A stretch of 64,000 nucleotides of DNA, taken from Trichobilharzia regenti (lineage: Eukaryota; Platyhelminthes; Trematoda; Strigeidida; Schistosomatidae). Both the position numbers and the translations under genes were made by a program. The stretch spans positions 28,319,362 to 28,383,361 of the forward strand of contig OX235262.1 in assembly GCA_944472135.2 (NCBI GenBank), read 5' to 3'. How positions within the stretch are numbered: position 1 is the stretch's first letter; every line of letters starts with the position of its first letter. Below the pieces are notes generated by a model. The model saw nothing but the letters and a program-made list of their open reading frames with translations, was not told the DNA's origin and did not search any database. Positions 11,001 to 20,769 of this stretch are shown piece by piece.

Positions 11001-11759
11001 TACAAGTTCATATATGTATACATACATTTTATACAATTCAATTTATGCCATGATTTTGCATCACATATTGTTATTAGTATTACTAATATTTATTTCTCCC
11101 TTGGAATCCTACATCTACATTGCACAAGGTCCTCTGTACTATCACTTTCAACTGACTACAAGGTTAGCCACAATCTTCCATTTTATCCCCACATTATCTT
11201 TCGCCTATAATCTTCCTTTGGGTTCCACTCGACGACCTACTTGTAGTTTGATGTAACTTAAATGTCTAATCCATCTCCATTTCCTGCAGTATGTTTGTTA
11301 TCCAATCAGTTCTTTTATGGGTTGGCTGCTCTGAAAGAGTTCCGTGTTACTAATTCTTCCTGGTTGGCCATCTAATCTTCAGTATGTAGTTAGCGAAAGG
11401 ACATGTTGATAAAAAGCTGCAACCTAGTGGAAATGACTTTGTTTATATGCTCCCAATGATCTCCTACATGATTCCGTCGATGATAGTTGGCGGCCTTGTT
11501 CTTCTCCTATCTTCACTTAAAAAAATACTTCGGTGAACTATTTGAAATGTGGCATTACCGTATAGCTGTTGGATGACGTATGTATGTATACGTTTATGGC
11601 ACCGTACTCCATAATGTTGAAACAGTTTCCTATACCTAATAACCATAGAGTCATTGCATAAACATTGTTGGAGTAAAACAAAGAGCCAGTGAAAAGCATA
11701 AGGAACTGATTTCCTGAATAATAAAGTATTTAACATAAACTAATATAGATAAGGTAAAC
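11001..11759. other. no recognisable gene
   Basis: A weak RTE-like feature is possible at 11270-11420 on the minus strand (a faint RT resemblance near GGCCATCTAATCTTCAGTAT). Otherwise nothing is recognised. Confidence 0.4.
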
Positions 11760-11772
11760 ATAAATTAGAAAA
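11760..11772. repeat. Target-site duplication, left copy
   Basis: ATAAATTAGAAAA, identical to 12480-12492, flanking the family A palindrome. Confidence 0.85.
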
Positions 11773-11918
11773 TTATTGAATTGAATTTTTGATTTTCCCG
11801 TCGATTGATTGGACCGAAGTGCTCGGTCTCAGGTTGACATGTCGGCTTCTTGTGCAGATGCTTCGACGATGTCTGGGTATTTAATTAGTATACGATTGGT
11901 GGATGGTGGCTAGCAGTG

Positions 11919-11967
11919 GAATCCAGGATGCGCATTTCGTCCTATTTGGGACTCGTCAGCTGGATGT
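11919..11967 (-). ncRNA. Hammerhead ribozyme, family A
   Basis: Same sequence as 12402-12450 on the opposite strand: stem I CATCCAG/CTGGATT, core CTGACGAG, stem II GTCC/GGAC with a CAAATA loop, then GAAA. The minimal self-paired stem III is TGCGCA, and cleavage falls after GCATC. All conserved core bases are intact. Confidence 0.92.
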
Positions 11968-12401
11968 ACCTGCATTTCTCAGTGAGTGATGATGTTCCCA
12001 CCGAGGCTCGAACCCAGTACCCACAGTTTCAAACGCCAAAGCGTTATCCACTAGACCACTTGGGCCACGAGAGCCACCTCTTGTGCAACGGGTCATATTA
12101 ATTATTGAATTGAATTTTTGATTTTCCCGTCGATTGATTGGACCGAAGTGCTCGGTCTCAGGTTGACATGTCGGCTTCTTGTGCAGATGCTTCGACGACA
12201 TGTCAACCTGAGACCGAGCACTTCGGTCCAATCAATCGACGGGAAAATCAAAAATTCAATTCAATAATTAATATGACCCGTTGCACAAGAGGTGGCTCTC
12301 GTGGCCCAAGTGGTCTAGTGGATAACGCTTTGGCGTTTGAAACTGTGGGTACTGGGTTCGAGCCTCGGTGGGAACATCATCACTCACTGAGAAATGCAGG
12401 T

Positions 12402-12450
12402 ACATCCAGCTGACGAGTCCCAAATAGGACGAAATGCGCATCCTGGATTC
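12402..12450 (+). ncRNA. Hammerhead ribozyme, family A
   Basis: Stem I CATCCAG pairs with CTGGATT. The core is CTGACGAG, stem II GTCC/GGAC, then GAAA. Stem III is the tiny palindrome TGCGCA, and the cleavage site is ATC before CTGG. It matches the known schistosome satellite hammerhead. Such short stem III ribozymes work better as dimers in tandem transcripts. Confidence 0.93.
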
Positions 12451-12479
12451 CACTGCTAGCCACCATCCACCAATCGTAT

Positions 12480-12492
12480 ATAAATTAGAAAA
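12480..12492. repeat. Target-site duplication, right copy
   Basis: ATAAATTAGAAAA, identical to 11760-11772. Confidence 0.85.
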
Positions 12493-12639
12493 ATTGGGAG
12501 AGATCATAAAATGATGAATATGAAATTACCTCTTACCGTTTCACTTTAAGTTGATTCAATAGCAAACGTTTCAGTGTAACACGGAGGATTTCAGTTAATC
12601 TGTTTATATTCTACTTCTTTTTCTTGAATTACTTCCGAA

Positions 12640-12644
<5 letters not shown>

Positions 12645-12697
<53 letters not shown>
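12645..12697. repeat. (TA)n microsatellite
   Basis: About 53 bases of uninterrupted TA. Confidence 0.95.
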
Positions 12698-12699
<2 letters not shown>

Positions 12700-12701
<2 letters not shown>

Positions 12702-13460
12702 TTATGGGGAAGTCGGAAGTGACGAAGATAACCAGCAAACAGCATCATCAACAACAACCAGCACTAATCACCATCAACGGGAGAAACCTGACAGAGGTTA
12801 CGCCTTTCACTTATCTATGAAGCACCGTTTCAACAACGTGCGGAACAGATGAACATTTCAAAGCCAGCTAGAATCGGAAAGACAAGTTAAGCCTTCATCA
12901 ATCGAAACCCAGTTTGGAAATCTACTGCATTCCGCCTCAGCAAAAAGAACAAGATTCCGATTTTCAAGACAAATGTGAAATCAGTCAGTGTTTCTGTATA
13001 GGTCAGAAACTTGTCCAGTGAATCACGAAAAAATTTCCCAACAAGTTATAGAATTTTATCAACAGCTGCTCCCTTGGCTGACTGACTTCAAACTGAAGAT
13101 CAAATGGCTAGAAAAAAATCAGCAAAGACAGAATATGGTAAAAAAAAAAACTAATAAAGAACTGAACACTCAACAAATATGGAGGTGAAAATGAAGATGG
13201 ATAAGGCATACGTTGAGGCCGTCGAATAACATCGTGTTCAGTGTAGACCACAGCTCGAATGGAATCCCGATGGGAAGTGACGAATCAGTGACCGGTGCGA
13301 GTGTGATATGGAAGAGATTGTGTAGTGAGGAGAAGATGAGAGACCATGGGCAATTGTATGGCTAGCCAGCTGAAAGAGGACAGCAGAAAATAGAACTAAG
13401 TCAAGATGATTTTTTGAAGTCCTATGTTCCACTGGGAATCCAAGGATATGCCGATATGGT
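12700..13460 (+). mobile_element. SR2-like RTE fragment, post-RT part and 3' end
   Basis: Decayed match to the RTE ORF at 21982-22881. It has the CATCATCAACAACAACC stretch, a relic of T-x-L-G-S-I (TTATCTATGAAGCACCG), KTNVKSVSVSV, and the C-terminal region with frameshifts. It ends in GTCCTATGTTCCACTGGGAA, the RTE 3' tail that is also found on SINE-1. No RT active site is present. Confidence 0.8.
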
Positions 13461-13464
13461 GCAG

Positions 13465-14155
13465 CAGAATCAAACGTAGCAGAAAGACGAATTATCTTCT
13501 ATTAAGTGTTTATTGCCTAATTGATTTTATGATACCATTAAGTTTCTTTTGTTCGAATTGCCTGATTCTGTACTTTTAACATACCACTTGGTCTGTTCTG
13601 AAAGGATAAATATGTTGGGGGTCGAAGCGTGTTGTAGACAGAACGAAATCCCATCGAATGACACACTGTAGACTGTTGTTTTATTCGCAGATTCCGTATA
13701 AGGCGTAGATAAAACCAAGTTGAAAATTCTGTACTGTAAATAAAAAAAAATTGTTGAGGATAAAATTATTATTATCATTGAATTTCGGAAGTGTCTAGTT
13801 GTTGCTCAATTGTTCATTGATGGATTCACATTATCTCAGCAGAAGAAGCGAAAGACGTTTTAGCCTATTACTATACCATTTTCGACGATCTAGTATTTTC
13901 TAATCTTTCTTCCTTTCAAGTTGACCCAGAAGGATATCAACTGGAATTGAACTGAAAAGGCCTTTAACGCCGGTACACGATGTCTTGATAAAACTACAAT
14001 ATATATCTGGTTCATTTATATGCAGTACAACAAATTGATAGATACTCTTCCAATTGTAAATTGTCAATCATTTTCTAGCTTATTGCTTGATTTCTACTGT
14101 TCTATAGGAAGTGAACTAATTACGTAATAGCTTTCTTTGAGAGTTTATTTTATTC
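13465..14155. other. no recognisable gene
   Basis: AT-rich. The open frames are short and match nothing I know. Confidence 0.45.
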
Positions 14156-14159
14156 AGCT

Positions 14160-15895
14160 TAATTGAGTCGTATTAGGTAATGGTCCTGATGGCGTACCTG
14201 CCATTGTCCTCAGGAACTGTGTTGATATTTTATGCTAGCCTCTTACTAACATTTTTAGTGCTTCCTTTCCCGATAACGTTCTACCTTTTGCATGGAAAAA
14301 AAATTAAAATTATCCCCATACCAAAAACATCTTCTGGTAATGATATTAAATTTAGGCCTATTGTAATTACTTCTCCTTTTTTAAAATTGATGGAAAGATT
14401 ACTTTTACTTCGTCTTGAACCTTCATTTAAACCTTTTAATGATCCTAAACAATTTGCATATAAACATGGTAGAAGTACCTTGGATGCTGCGGTTTTCTTA
14501 AATCACAATGTTGTTTCTTATTTAGACAAAGGTGCCAAATATGTTCGTGGTGTTTTCGTAGACTACACATCTGCTTTTGACTCTGAACCTAGGGGCCTTT
14601 TATTAAATAAGCTTTCGTTGACACAAACAGGATCCTGGACTAAGAGTTGATTACATTCATATTTTTCTGATAGAATGCAGTATACTGTATATAACGGCAA
14701 ATCTTCTTCTACCTCGCTTACAAAAGCCGGTGTTCCTCAAGGTGCCGTCCTCTCTCCTTTTCTTTTTTCTTTCTTCCTACACGACCTGCCTCATTCAAAC
14801 GAAACTTTGTCAAATATGCAGATGATATGACTGTATCACTGCTTATCACTACCGAGTCTGACTGCTCCAAACTTAATAGCGTTCTGTTGAATATCAGCAA
14901 GTGGTCTAAGTCAAATGATTTTATGTTAAGTCCTTCCAAATGTCAGGCAGTTAACTGTACTCTCAAGCATCGACATGACATACATGAACTAGTTAGTTTG
15001 CATTATGCCTGTAGCATAGATGGCATGGAAATTGAAACCAAGTGAAGCGTTAAATACCTTGGATTACTTCTTTCCTCTGACCTTTCATGGTCATCCCACA
15101 TCTTATCAATCTCTAAGAAAATGTTTCGTCTTACCTTCTACATTAAGACAATCAGGTATCAACCAACCTTTAGTTTTGCAATTTTTAAACTCCTGTATCT
15201 TACCTATTGTGCTCTATTGCTCCCCATTAATCTTTCCTGGGTTTCTCAAAAAAGATTATATCATATTACGAAGAGTATTAAATGCTGTGAGTAGGGCTTG
15301 TGGTATGCCGCTGCGTGAGCTTACCAATACTATAGTCGAGAGACACATAAATTCCTGTACAAAGTGAGCAAAGGCCATACTGTCAGACCCTCTGCACCCC
15401 CGGCTTTATTCACAACTATCCCCTTGTATCTCATCAGGTAGGACGAGAAGTCAATATAAAAAGTTATATGCTCGTACTACTAAGTACAGAAATTCTACAA
15501 TACCCTATTTAGCGCGTACTTTATGTGATGAAGACTCTGTTAGACGTGAAACATAAGTTACTATGTAATTAGCACAGTGAATCGACCCTTTCATTGTTCA
15601 TCTTTCTGTAATTTTATGATGTCACACTTTCTATCGTTTAATTATTACTCTGCTATTTTATTTTAGTTGGTATTACTATTATTACTACAATTTTATACTT
15701 TATGCATATTTTTCTCCATATTGCAAACAATAATTTGCTATGTAGCTGGTATAACAACGTTTTATTATTATTATTATTAGTACGTAGTGTTTATTTTTAA
15801 TATTTTGTCGTAAATTAGATGCAATATTGTACAGAATGCTGAAAATTCCTTGCTGTATCATTAGTACTGTTTTTGGAATAAAGCAAAATTATTAT
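14160..15895 (+). mobile_element. CR1-like non-LTR retrotransposon, broken copy 1
   Basis: 5'-truncated ORF2 with RT. In order it reads GNGPDGVPAIVLRN-like codons (14176), KIIPIPKTSS..FRPIVITSPF, FVDYTSAFDS (motif A), GVPQGAVLSPFLFSFFL (motif B), a VKYADDMTVSL relic (motif C, frameshifted near 14805), and LSPSKCQAVNCTLKHR. The tail ends GGAATAAAGCAAAATTATTATTATTA, a microsatellite end typical of CR1. Several frameshifts and a TGA inside ETK-SVKYL (15040) make it dead. Copy 6 at 45183 is a close sister. Confidence 0.9.
14180..14650 (+). pseudogene. CR1 RT fragment (fingers and motif A)
   Basis: 156-codon open frame covering the start of the CR1 RT: IIPIPKTSSGNDIKFRPIV, a PKQFAYKHGRSTLDAAV stretch, and the motif A region VDYTSAFDSEPR. 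The catalytic Asp of FVDYTSAF is present. The frame stops at WTKS before the next RT motif, which continues in another frame, so no full RT can be made. The initial ~30 residues are out of frame with the element (frame shift near 14285). Confidence 0.85.
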
Positions 15896-16104
15896 TATTA
15901 TGTGAGTATATTTAAAAAAATCATATCAGAGTATACTACCATCTCATTTTGATTTAAATATTTCCTCTTGTTGAATTAAGGGCTAATCAGCCTACATTGA
16001 CAAGTTCTGCCCACACCTTTTAAGTCTACATTAACAGTCATTTGATATGATTTTAGGATTTCGTCAATAGCTGACATTAGTTAGAGAACCATTGGGAAAC
16101 CTGG

Positions 16105-16153
16105 GAGTACTGGACAGCTGTTTCGTCCTAGTTTGGGACTCTTCATCAGTACG
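16105..16153 (-). ncRNA. Hammerhead ribozyme, family B
   Basis: Minus strand: GTACTGATGAAGAG, stem II GTCCCAAACTAGGAC, GAAAC, stem III AGCTG, cleavage after TGTC, then CAGTAC. The core carries the variant TGATGAAGAG instead of CTGAAGAG, so activity is uncertain. Confidence 0.7.
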
Positions 16154-16461
16154 CACTCACCGGGATTCGAACCCAGGACCTTCCGGTTACAAGGCGAACT
16201 AGCTCGTATAGCATTAAGCCACTGGGACCCGATCCAATGGTCCTTGAATTCTAACTTCTGCCAATTCACGACATAGCGCAACCGCTAGCCAATGTCTTCG
16301 GTGGCGAGTATTTGTCCTCACACCCGACCAGCTGCACCCTACTGGTCACGACTTCCCACTGGAACCCAGGTAACTACCTACCTGAATAGGGCCATTCGCC
16401 AGTGAGCGTCTCATTGGTATTCATTCATTTCATTGGTCCTGGGTTCGAATCCCGATGGGCG

Positions 16462-16510
16462 CGTACTGCTGAAGAGTCCCAAAAGTAGGACGAATCAGCT
16501 GTCCAGTATT
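16462..16510 (+). ncRNA. Hammerhead ribozyme, family B
   Basis: Stem I GTACTG pairs with CAGTAT. The core is CTGAAGAG, stem II TCC/GGA, then CGAA. Stem III is the palindrome AGCT, and the cleavage site is GTC before CAGTAT. The third A of GAAA is replaced (CGAATC), so it is probably weakened. The 49192-49242 copy has the intact core. Confidence 0.75.
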
Positions 16511-16609
16511 CCCAGGTTTTCCAATGGTTCTCTAACTAATGTCAGCTCATGACGAAATTCTGAAACCAATCAAATCCCTGCAAACCATCACTTGAATCAT
16601 TAGATATGT

Positions 16610-17849
16610 TGACATGAGTCATTCATACTTAAAAGTGTTGTCTTCCTCACTTACAGAACTGTATAGCCTGTTTGTTTTATGATTGGTTGCTTCATTTACG
16701 CCCCTTAAAAGTGACTTTGATATGGTCAGACCTTTTATTGGTTTAATATTAACAATAATGTTTTTTTTAAAACATTTCATCCTTTGACCACATATTTCAC
16801 ATTTCGGGCTGATTCGTTTGGTTTGGCTATTAATTAGACTTATTAGTAGGAACTGTTTCCTTTATTTATTACAAGACAATCAGGAGTAGTTAAACTTATT
16901 TTTGGATACCTCGTTCTCCTCCACACACAGCTGAAAATTATTGTACAGTACTACGTGTATAGGTTTCCTAATTATGTCGTATAACTTGAAGAAAAAGCAT
17001 AAATATCATCATTGTGTTTAATTTCATGTCTTTGTGTGCGACAATTTCTCCTCTGTCATGTGCATATATATGGCCCTCAAATGATTTGCTATTTAATTAC
17101 CAGTTAATGAGTCATATGTGCATAAAATAAAATTAGTCTCATATGTTTAGTAATGACTTGCCGTGAAGGTAGGGGATTATCAGGTAGAGGTGTATCTGCA
17201 TATTTCAGTGGAAGTGATAACGTTATCGATATCTTAACGTAAACAACACGCGTTTTTCTTCTTGAAATGCAAGTGACTATTTTAATTAAAAGTGCCTTGT
17301 ATTAATGTGACTCTATATCATGCATGCGTGTCATGCAATGACACAATAATTCGGTTCAGTAAACCATAAGTGTCAAGGTCCAGGTTAAGCTTTAATCACC
17401 ACTATCTACCGATGGAGTGCGACCGCACCAATGACCTTGAAACGCTCACTGAGCAAGTTAATGAGGTTATTGTCATCATCAATAAAATATGCTAATCGAA
17501 GTGTTATACTACTTAAATGGGATTTCTAGCAAGTTTCATCTTAGGTTTGGGAAAGTATTAAGTTAAGGTTTAGACCACTGACAAACTAGGGTTAGGTTAA
17601 ACTAATAAAAGGCGATATTAGCGTTAGTTCAAGTTAGATGAGGGTTAGATTAGGCATATTTTCACGTTAGGACTAGGTTAAGGAACGATAAGCGTTATTG
17701 TTAGGGTTAGAAGACCTAAATAATTACGTACGTAGAATATGGTTAAATTACTCTGTTGATATAAGAATCGATAGAACTTGTGCACTGTGGTAGGTGCCAC
17801 AAAGTATAATTTCATTGTGGGTAAAATCTATTTTGATAAATTCTCACAT
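16610..17849. other. no recognisable gene; degenerate GGTTAG-like stretch
   Basis: AT-rich. At 17560-17710 GGTTAGGTTAAAC and AGGGTTAG-like words recur irregularly, but not as a clean telomeric array. Confidence 0.45.
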
Positions 17850-17956
17850 TAACATACAGTCACATTTACTGATGACGTTTGGAGCACAGTTTATTGCTCA
17901 GGAAATATTACTGTATAACACCGTGAGACTTTATCAAAATAAATTTTACCCACAAT
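17850..17956. mobile_element. PLE tail remnants
   Basis: On minus, TGAGCAATAAACTGTGCTCC followed by AAACGTCATCAGTAAATG matches the tail at 430-470. On plus, the piece ACTGTATAACACCGTGAGAC matches 470-500. These are two small inverted tail pieces of the 1-570 PLE subfamily. Confidence 0.6.
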
Positions 17957-17970
17957 AGGATTATATTCTG

Positions 17971-18742
17971 AACGAAGAATATTCTTTTCAATAATTTCTC
18001 TTCAGGTTTTTACAATTATAAAATATAATATTTGTGGTCGTTACAATAAAGATAGCCAGGTATGTGGCGGATACATTTTTTAACGTAGAATAACAGATTA
18101 GTTATGGGGTGTCAAAATAAATAGTCATATTTGTGTGACAAACGTGCTAGGCTGAAATCGATTAGAAATATTGTGAAACTGGAGACAATGGTGGAAAACA
18201 ATTAATCATAATAGATTTGTAGAGTGTGGGGTAGGAAAATTGACAAGTCAGTTCAAGGTTATAAAAGGGGTCAGGTGAGTGGCTAGTACAAAGTGGTCTA
18301 TGTTAAACAGAAGAGATAATAAGACTGGAATGAGAGGATCATAGTGAGATAACGAATATATTAAATGAAACAGGTGGAGGCATATATTGAGAAAACAGGT
18401 AATATCACTAATGTACTAGCCACTCACCTGACACCTTTTATAACCTTGAACTGACTTGTCAATTTTCCTACCCCACACTCTACAATTCCATTATGATTAA
18501 CCACCACTATTGTCTCCCGTTTTACAATATTTCTAATCGATTTCCCCCTAGCACGTTTGTCACACAAATATGACTATTTATTTTGACACCCCATAAGTAA
18601 TCTGTTATTCTACGTTAAAAAATGTATCTACCGCATAACTGGCCTTTATTGTAACGACCACAAATATTATATTTTATAATTGTAAGAACCTGAAGAGAGA
18701 AATTATTGAAAAGAATATTCTTCGTTCAGATTGACTTTTACT
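17971..18742. mobile_element. Foldback element D, ~320-bp inverted arms
   Basis: Sequence 17968-18290 is the reverse complement of 18411-18729 with scattered differences and a net 5-bp indel, leaving a spacer of about 120 bases. TTATATTCTG flanks both sides (17961-17970 and 18743-18752), suggesting one insertion. It has no coding frame. The arms hold GGGGTGTCAAAATAAATAG, a TATAAAAGG word and, at the outer ends, a hammerhead-like motif. A single copy is at 23391-23908. I do not recognise the family. Confidence 0.75.
18686..18729 (+). ncRNA. Hammerhead-like motif at end of element D
   Basis: AGAAC, CTGAAGA, a weak stem II, GAAA, then the perfect palindrome AGAATATTCT as stem III, TTC, and GTTC, which pairs with GAAC. 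The layout parallels PLE hammerheads. Stem II is poor, so this is a candidate only. The mirrored copy is at 17968-18011 on minus. Confidence 0.45.
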
Positions 18743-18754
18743 TTATATTCTGTT

Positions 18755-19620
18755 GATACTCGAAACTAAAACTGAGAGATATTTTTATTATCACAGGTGA
18801 GAGGAAGTTATCCTCTGTAACACTTTTCTACAGTTTTTTTTTGCATTATTCCATAAATATATGTGATCCATACACAAAAATGCTTCCCTCACGTGTTTGG
18901 TGCGTTCGAGGTCATTTGCTGATTGGCAGTTGGTGATACGTAAAGTTTAACTTTGCCAAGCCAGGAAATCGAGGATATCTGGAGTTATATTATATTTCGA
19001 CTGAGTGCAATTTCTTTCGATATTTTTAATGAGGAATTAAGCATTTATTATCATTACTTTATGTCATGATAAATTAGTTATCCTGTCAGTTTCCTTTTCT
19101 GTTGTAGTTTTTTTTCTTTCAAAATTTATGTATATTCTTGAATGATTATTCACGTGATAATCAGCATTTTTAGCTTTGATTTTGAGTCTCTCTGGTTCAA
19201 GAGAACCTAGAACTCAGTTATTCAGATCCGTTTTAACATGTATGAGGCTGTCAGCCACTGTTGATAGATAATCTAGCATCCTGCTTATATTGCTGGGGGT
19301 GGGGTGGGGATGGGAGGCAGCTAAATTTCCATCCGGTTTAATTCATAAACTCTTCTCTTTTTCTTTTTATTGATTATTCATCTAACTGTGTGCTTTTGTA
19401 GATTGCTAGATGAACTCGCACACAGTTTTAATTTGCTGTAATACATAGGCCAGTTCTCAAGAGAAATGAAGAAAAACTATCATGGAGATTTGGATAGTGC
19501 TTCTGGTGGAATAAAAACAGCATCACACGATTTATTGCCGAATTCTTAAATATCCTAAACTCGGTTGTCTCCTCATTTCTGGACAAATCTTTCGCCTATT
19601 ATTAAAGATTTCTGTGAGGA
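18755..19620. other. no recognisable gene
   Basis: AT-rich with a G-run GGGGGTGGGGTGGGG near 19295-19310. Nothing else seen. Confidence 0.45.
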
Positions 19621-19624
19621 GGCA

Positions 19625-19850
19625 CAGTTTTGGCTGAGTCGGTGGCACAGTGATTAGGACTCTCGCCGACCATGCACATGGTCCGAGGTTCGATCTCCTG
19701 CCGACGCACACCTGATATCTATGGTCGGCGGGCAAAATTTGGGCTACCGATATCCATGCTGAGAATTCCATACTTGTACCAAAAATACAGTGTGGAATCA
19801 AGCTGTAATCAAAAATAAAAAAATAAAATGAATAAATAAAATAAGAAAAA
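19625..19850 (+). mobile_element. tRNA-derived SINE with CR1-like tail (SINE-2)
   Basis: The head resembles SINE-1 (A-box-like TGGCACAGTGATTAGG, B-box-like GGTTCGATCTCC), but the 3' part is different. It contains ATGCTGAGAATTCCATAC, which matches the 3' end of the CR1 copies (GATGCTGAGAATTCCATTC at 40948), then an A-rich AATAAAATGAATAAA end. This suggests CR1 mobilises it. A truncated copy is at 45753-45893. Confidence 0.7.
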
Positions 19851-19859
19851 TTCTGTCTA

Positions 19860-20385
19860 GTACTGCAAGTGGTAGAAGTATAAGGATAGTCATTCATGTG
19901 AATATTATCTCATGACAGTAGATGGACTTCTCGATGTATTTATATAGTGGCATATATGTTGAATATAACCGGAACACTGTCCACATGAAGATTATACGCT
20001 AGGGGTGTATAATAGATCTGAAAGAGAGTACAGTTTCATCAAACCAAGGCGTTGTGTTAATCTTTGGAGTCTTTAACATTCGGTCTCAACTATATAGAGT
20101 AGTAAGGCTTTAACTACCATAAACCTGTGTATTAGTAGACTTCACTTAAAATGGATCGGGAAAGATCTTAGGGACACTGACGCAACTATACCTTTTCTAC
20201 ACCATAACGGTGATATGAAATCTCTTCGTTTATTTTGTATTCTCATATCTTGTGAAGAAAACAGTAATTAGCTCAGCTAATAGTCTCTTTGAAGGAAAGT
20301 TCATTCACATAGTTGCATCATCAAATTTATATGATATTCAATTCAATAGAAGACATATTGGTGAACAATATTGTCTCCCAGAACA
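19860..20385. other. no recognisable gene
   Basis: No coding frame or repeat match seen. Confidence 0.45.
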
Positions 20386-20389
20386 AAAT

Positions 20390-20440
20390 AGTTACAGAGA
20401 ACAATTGTGGTTTCAATAAATTCTTCATCAGGCTCTACAA
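20390..20440 (-). ncRNA. Hammerhead-like motif, PLE type
   Basis: On minus: TAGAG, core CTGATGA, AGAATTTATT, GAAA, then CCACAATTGTTC with the ACAATTGT palindrome as stem III, and TCTCTG, which can pair with TAGAG. Stem II is weak. No PLE coding part is adjacent. Confidence 0.4.
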
Positions 20441-20589
20441 TTATAAATCCATTGATATAAGCATACAATAGCCAGCCGGTAAAGGCCAACTAGAATCATA
20501 TCAGAATACTGTTTTCACCAGGATCTTCCTCAAACTTTTCTCACTCATATAGGAAATTTTAACCAATGATAGCGATTCATGGTTACTGA

Positions 20590-20765
20590 TAATTTTTTAC
20601 GAGTTTACCCACGGACTGATATCAGTTAGGGAACCATTGAAAACCAGTACTGGAGTACTGGACACCTGTTTCATCCTAGTTTAGGAGTCATCAACAGTAC
20701 GCACCCACTGCCAAGGTTCGACCCCAGGACCTCCCGGTTACAAGGTAAGCTCGTATACCATAAGT
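20590..20765 (-). mobile_element. Family B HHR repeat, 3' part
   Basis: Minus strand: B-box relic GGTCGAACCTTGG, ribozyme at 20652-20702 (GTACTGTTGATGACTCC, then GATGAAACAGGTGTC and CAGTACTCC), and tail TTCCCTAACTGATATCAG. It ends in an A-rich tail (GTAAAAAATT on minus). The core is mutated. Confidence 0.7.
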
Positions 20766-20769
20766 GTTG

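Larger units (their letters stand above)
11773..12479. mobile_element. Inverted double copy of family A HHR repeat, 13-bp TSD
   Basis: The insertion consists of a complete minus-strand unit (12100 down to 11773), the last ~99 bases of a second minus unit joined to it in tandem (12199-12101), and a plus-strand piece (12197-12479) that again crosses a unit junction. The arms 11890-12172 and 12197-12479 are exact reverse partners in length (283 bp each), look near-identical, and leave a 24-nt loop. ATAAATTAGAAAA flanks the whole block (11760-11772, 12480-12492). Each arm has a Pol III-like head (A box TGGTCTAGTGGATAACG, B box GGTTCGAGCC) and a hammerhead. Family A is recognisable as the schistosome Sm-alpha repeat. 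Confidence 0.9.
16050..16596. mobile_element. Inverted pair of family B HHR repeats
   Basis: A nearly full minus-strand unit (about 16395 down to 16050) faces a plus-strand 3' part (about 16434-16596). The inverted arms are roughly 16063-16180 and 16435-16552. The left unit has head, tRNA-like A and B boxes and ribozyme. Near-identical 12-mers flank the composite: TCATTTGATATG (16038-16049) and TCATTAGATATG (16597-16608). This may be an aged target-site duplication. Confidence 0.75.

Noticed and set aside
11956..12413. Two 91-codon open frames (11956-12231 minus, 12138-12413 plus) with the same C-terminal 70 residues
   Set aside because: They are the same noncoding HHR repeat read on both arms of the palindrome, not a gene pair.
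17560..17720. Interstitial telomere (GGGTTA words)
   Set aside because: Spacing is irregular and most words are imperfect. No run of two or more exact TTAGGG units is seen.
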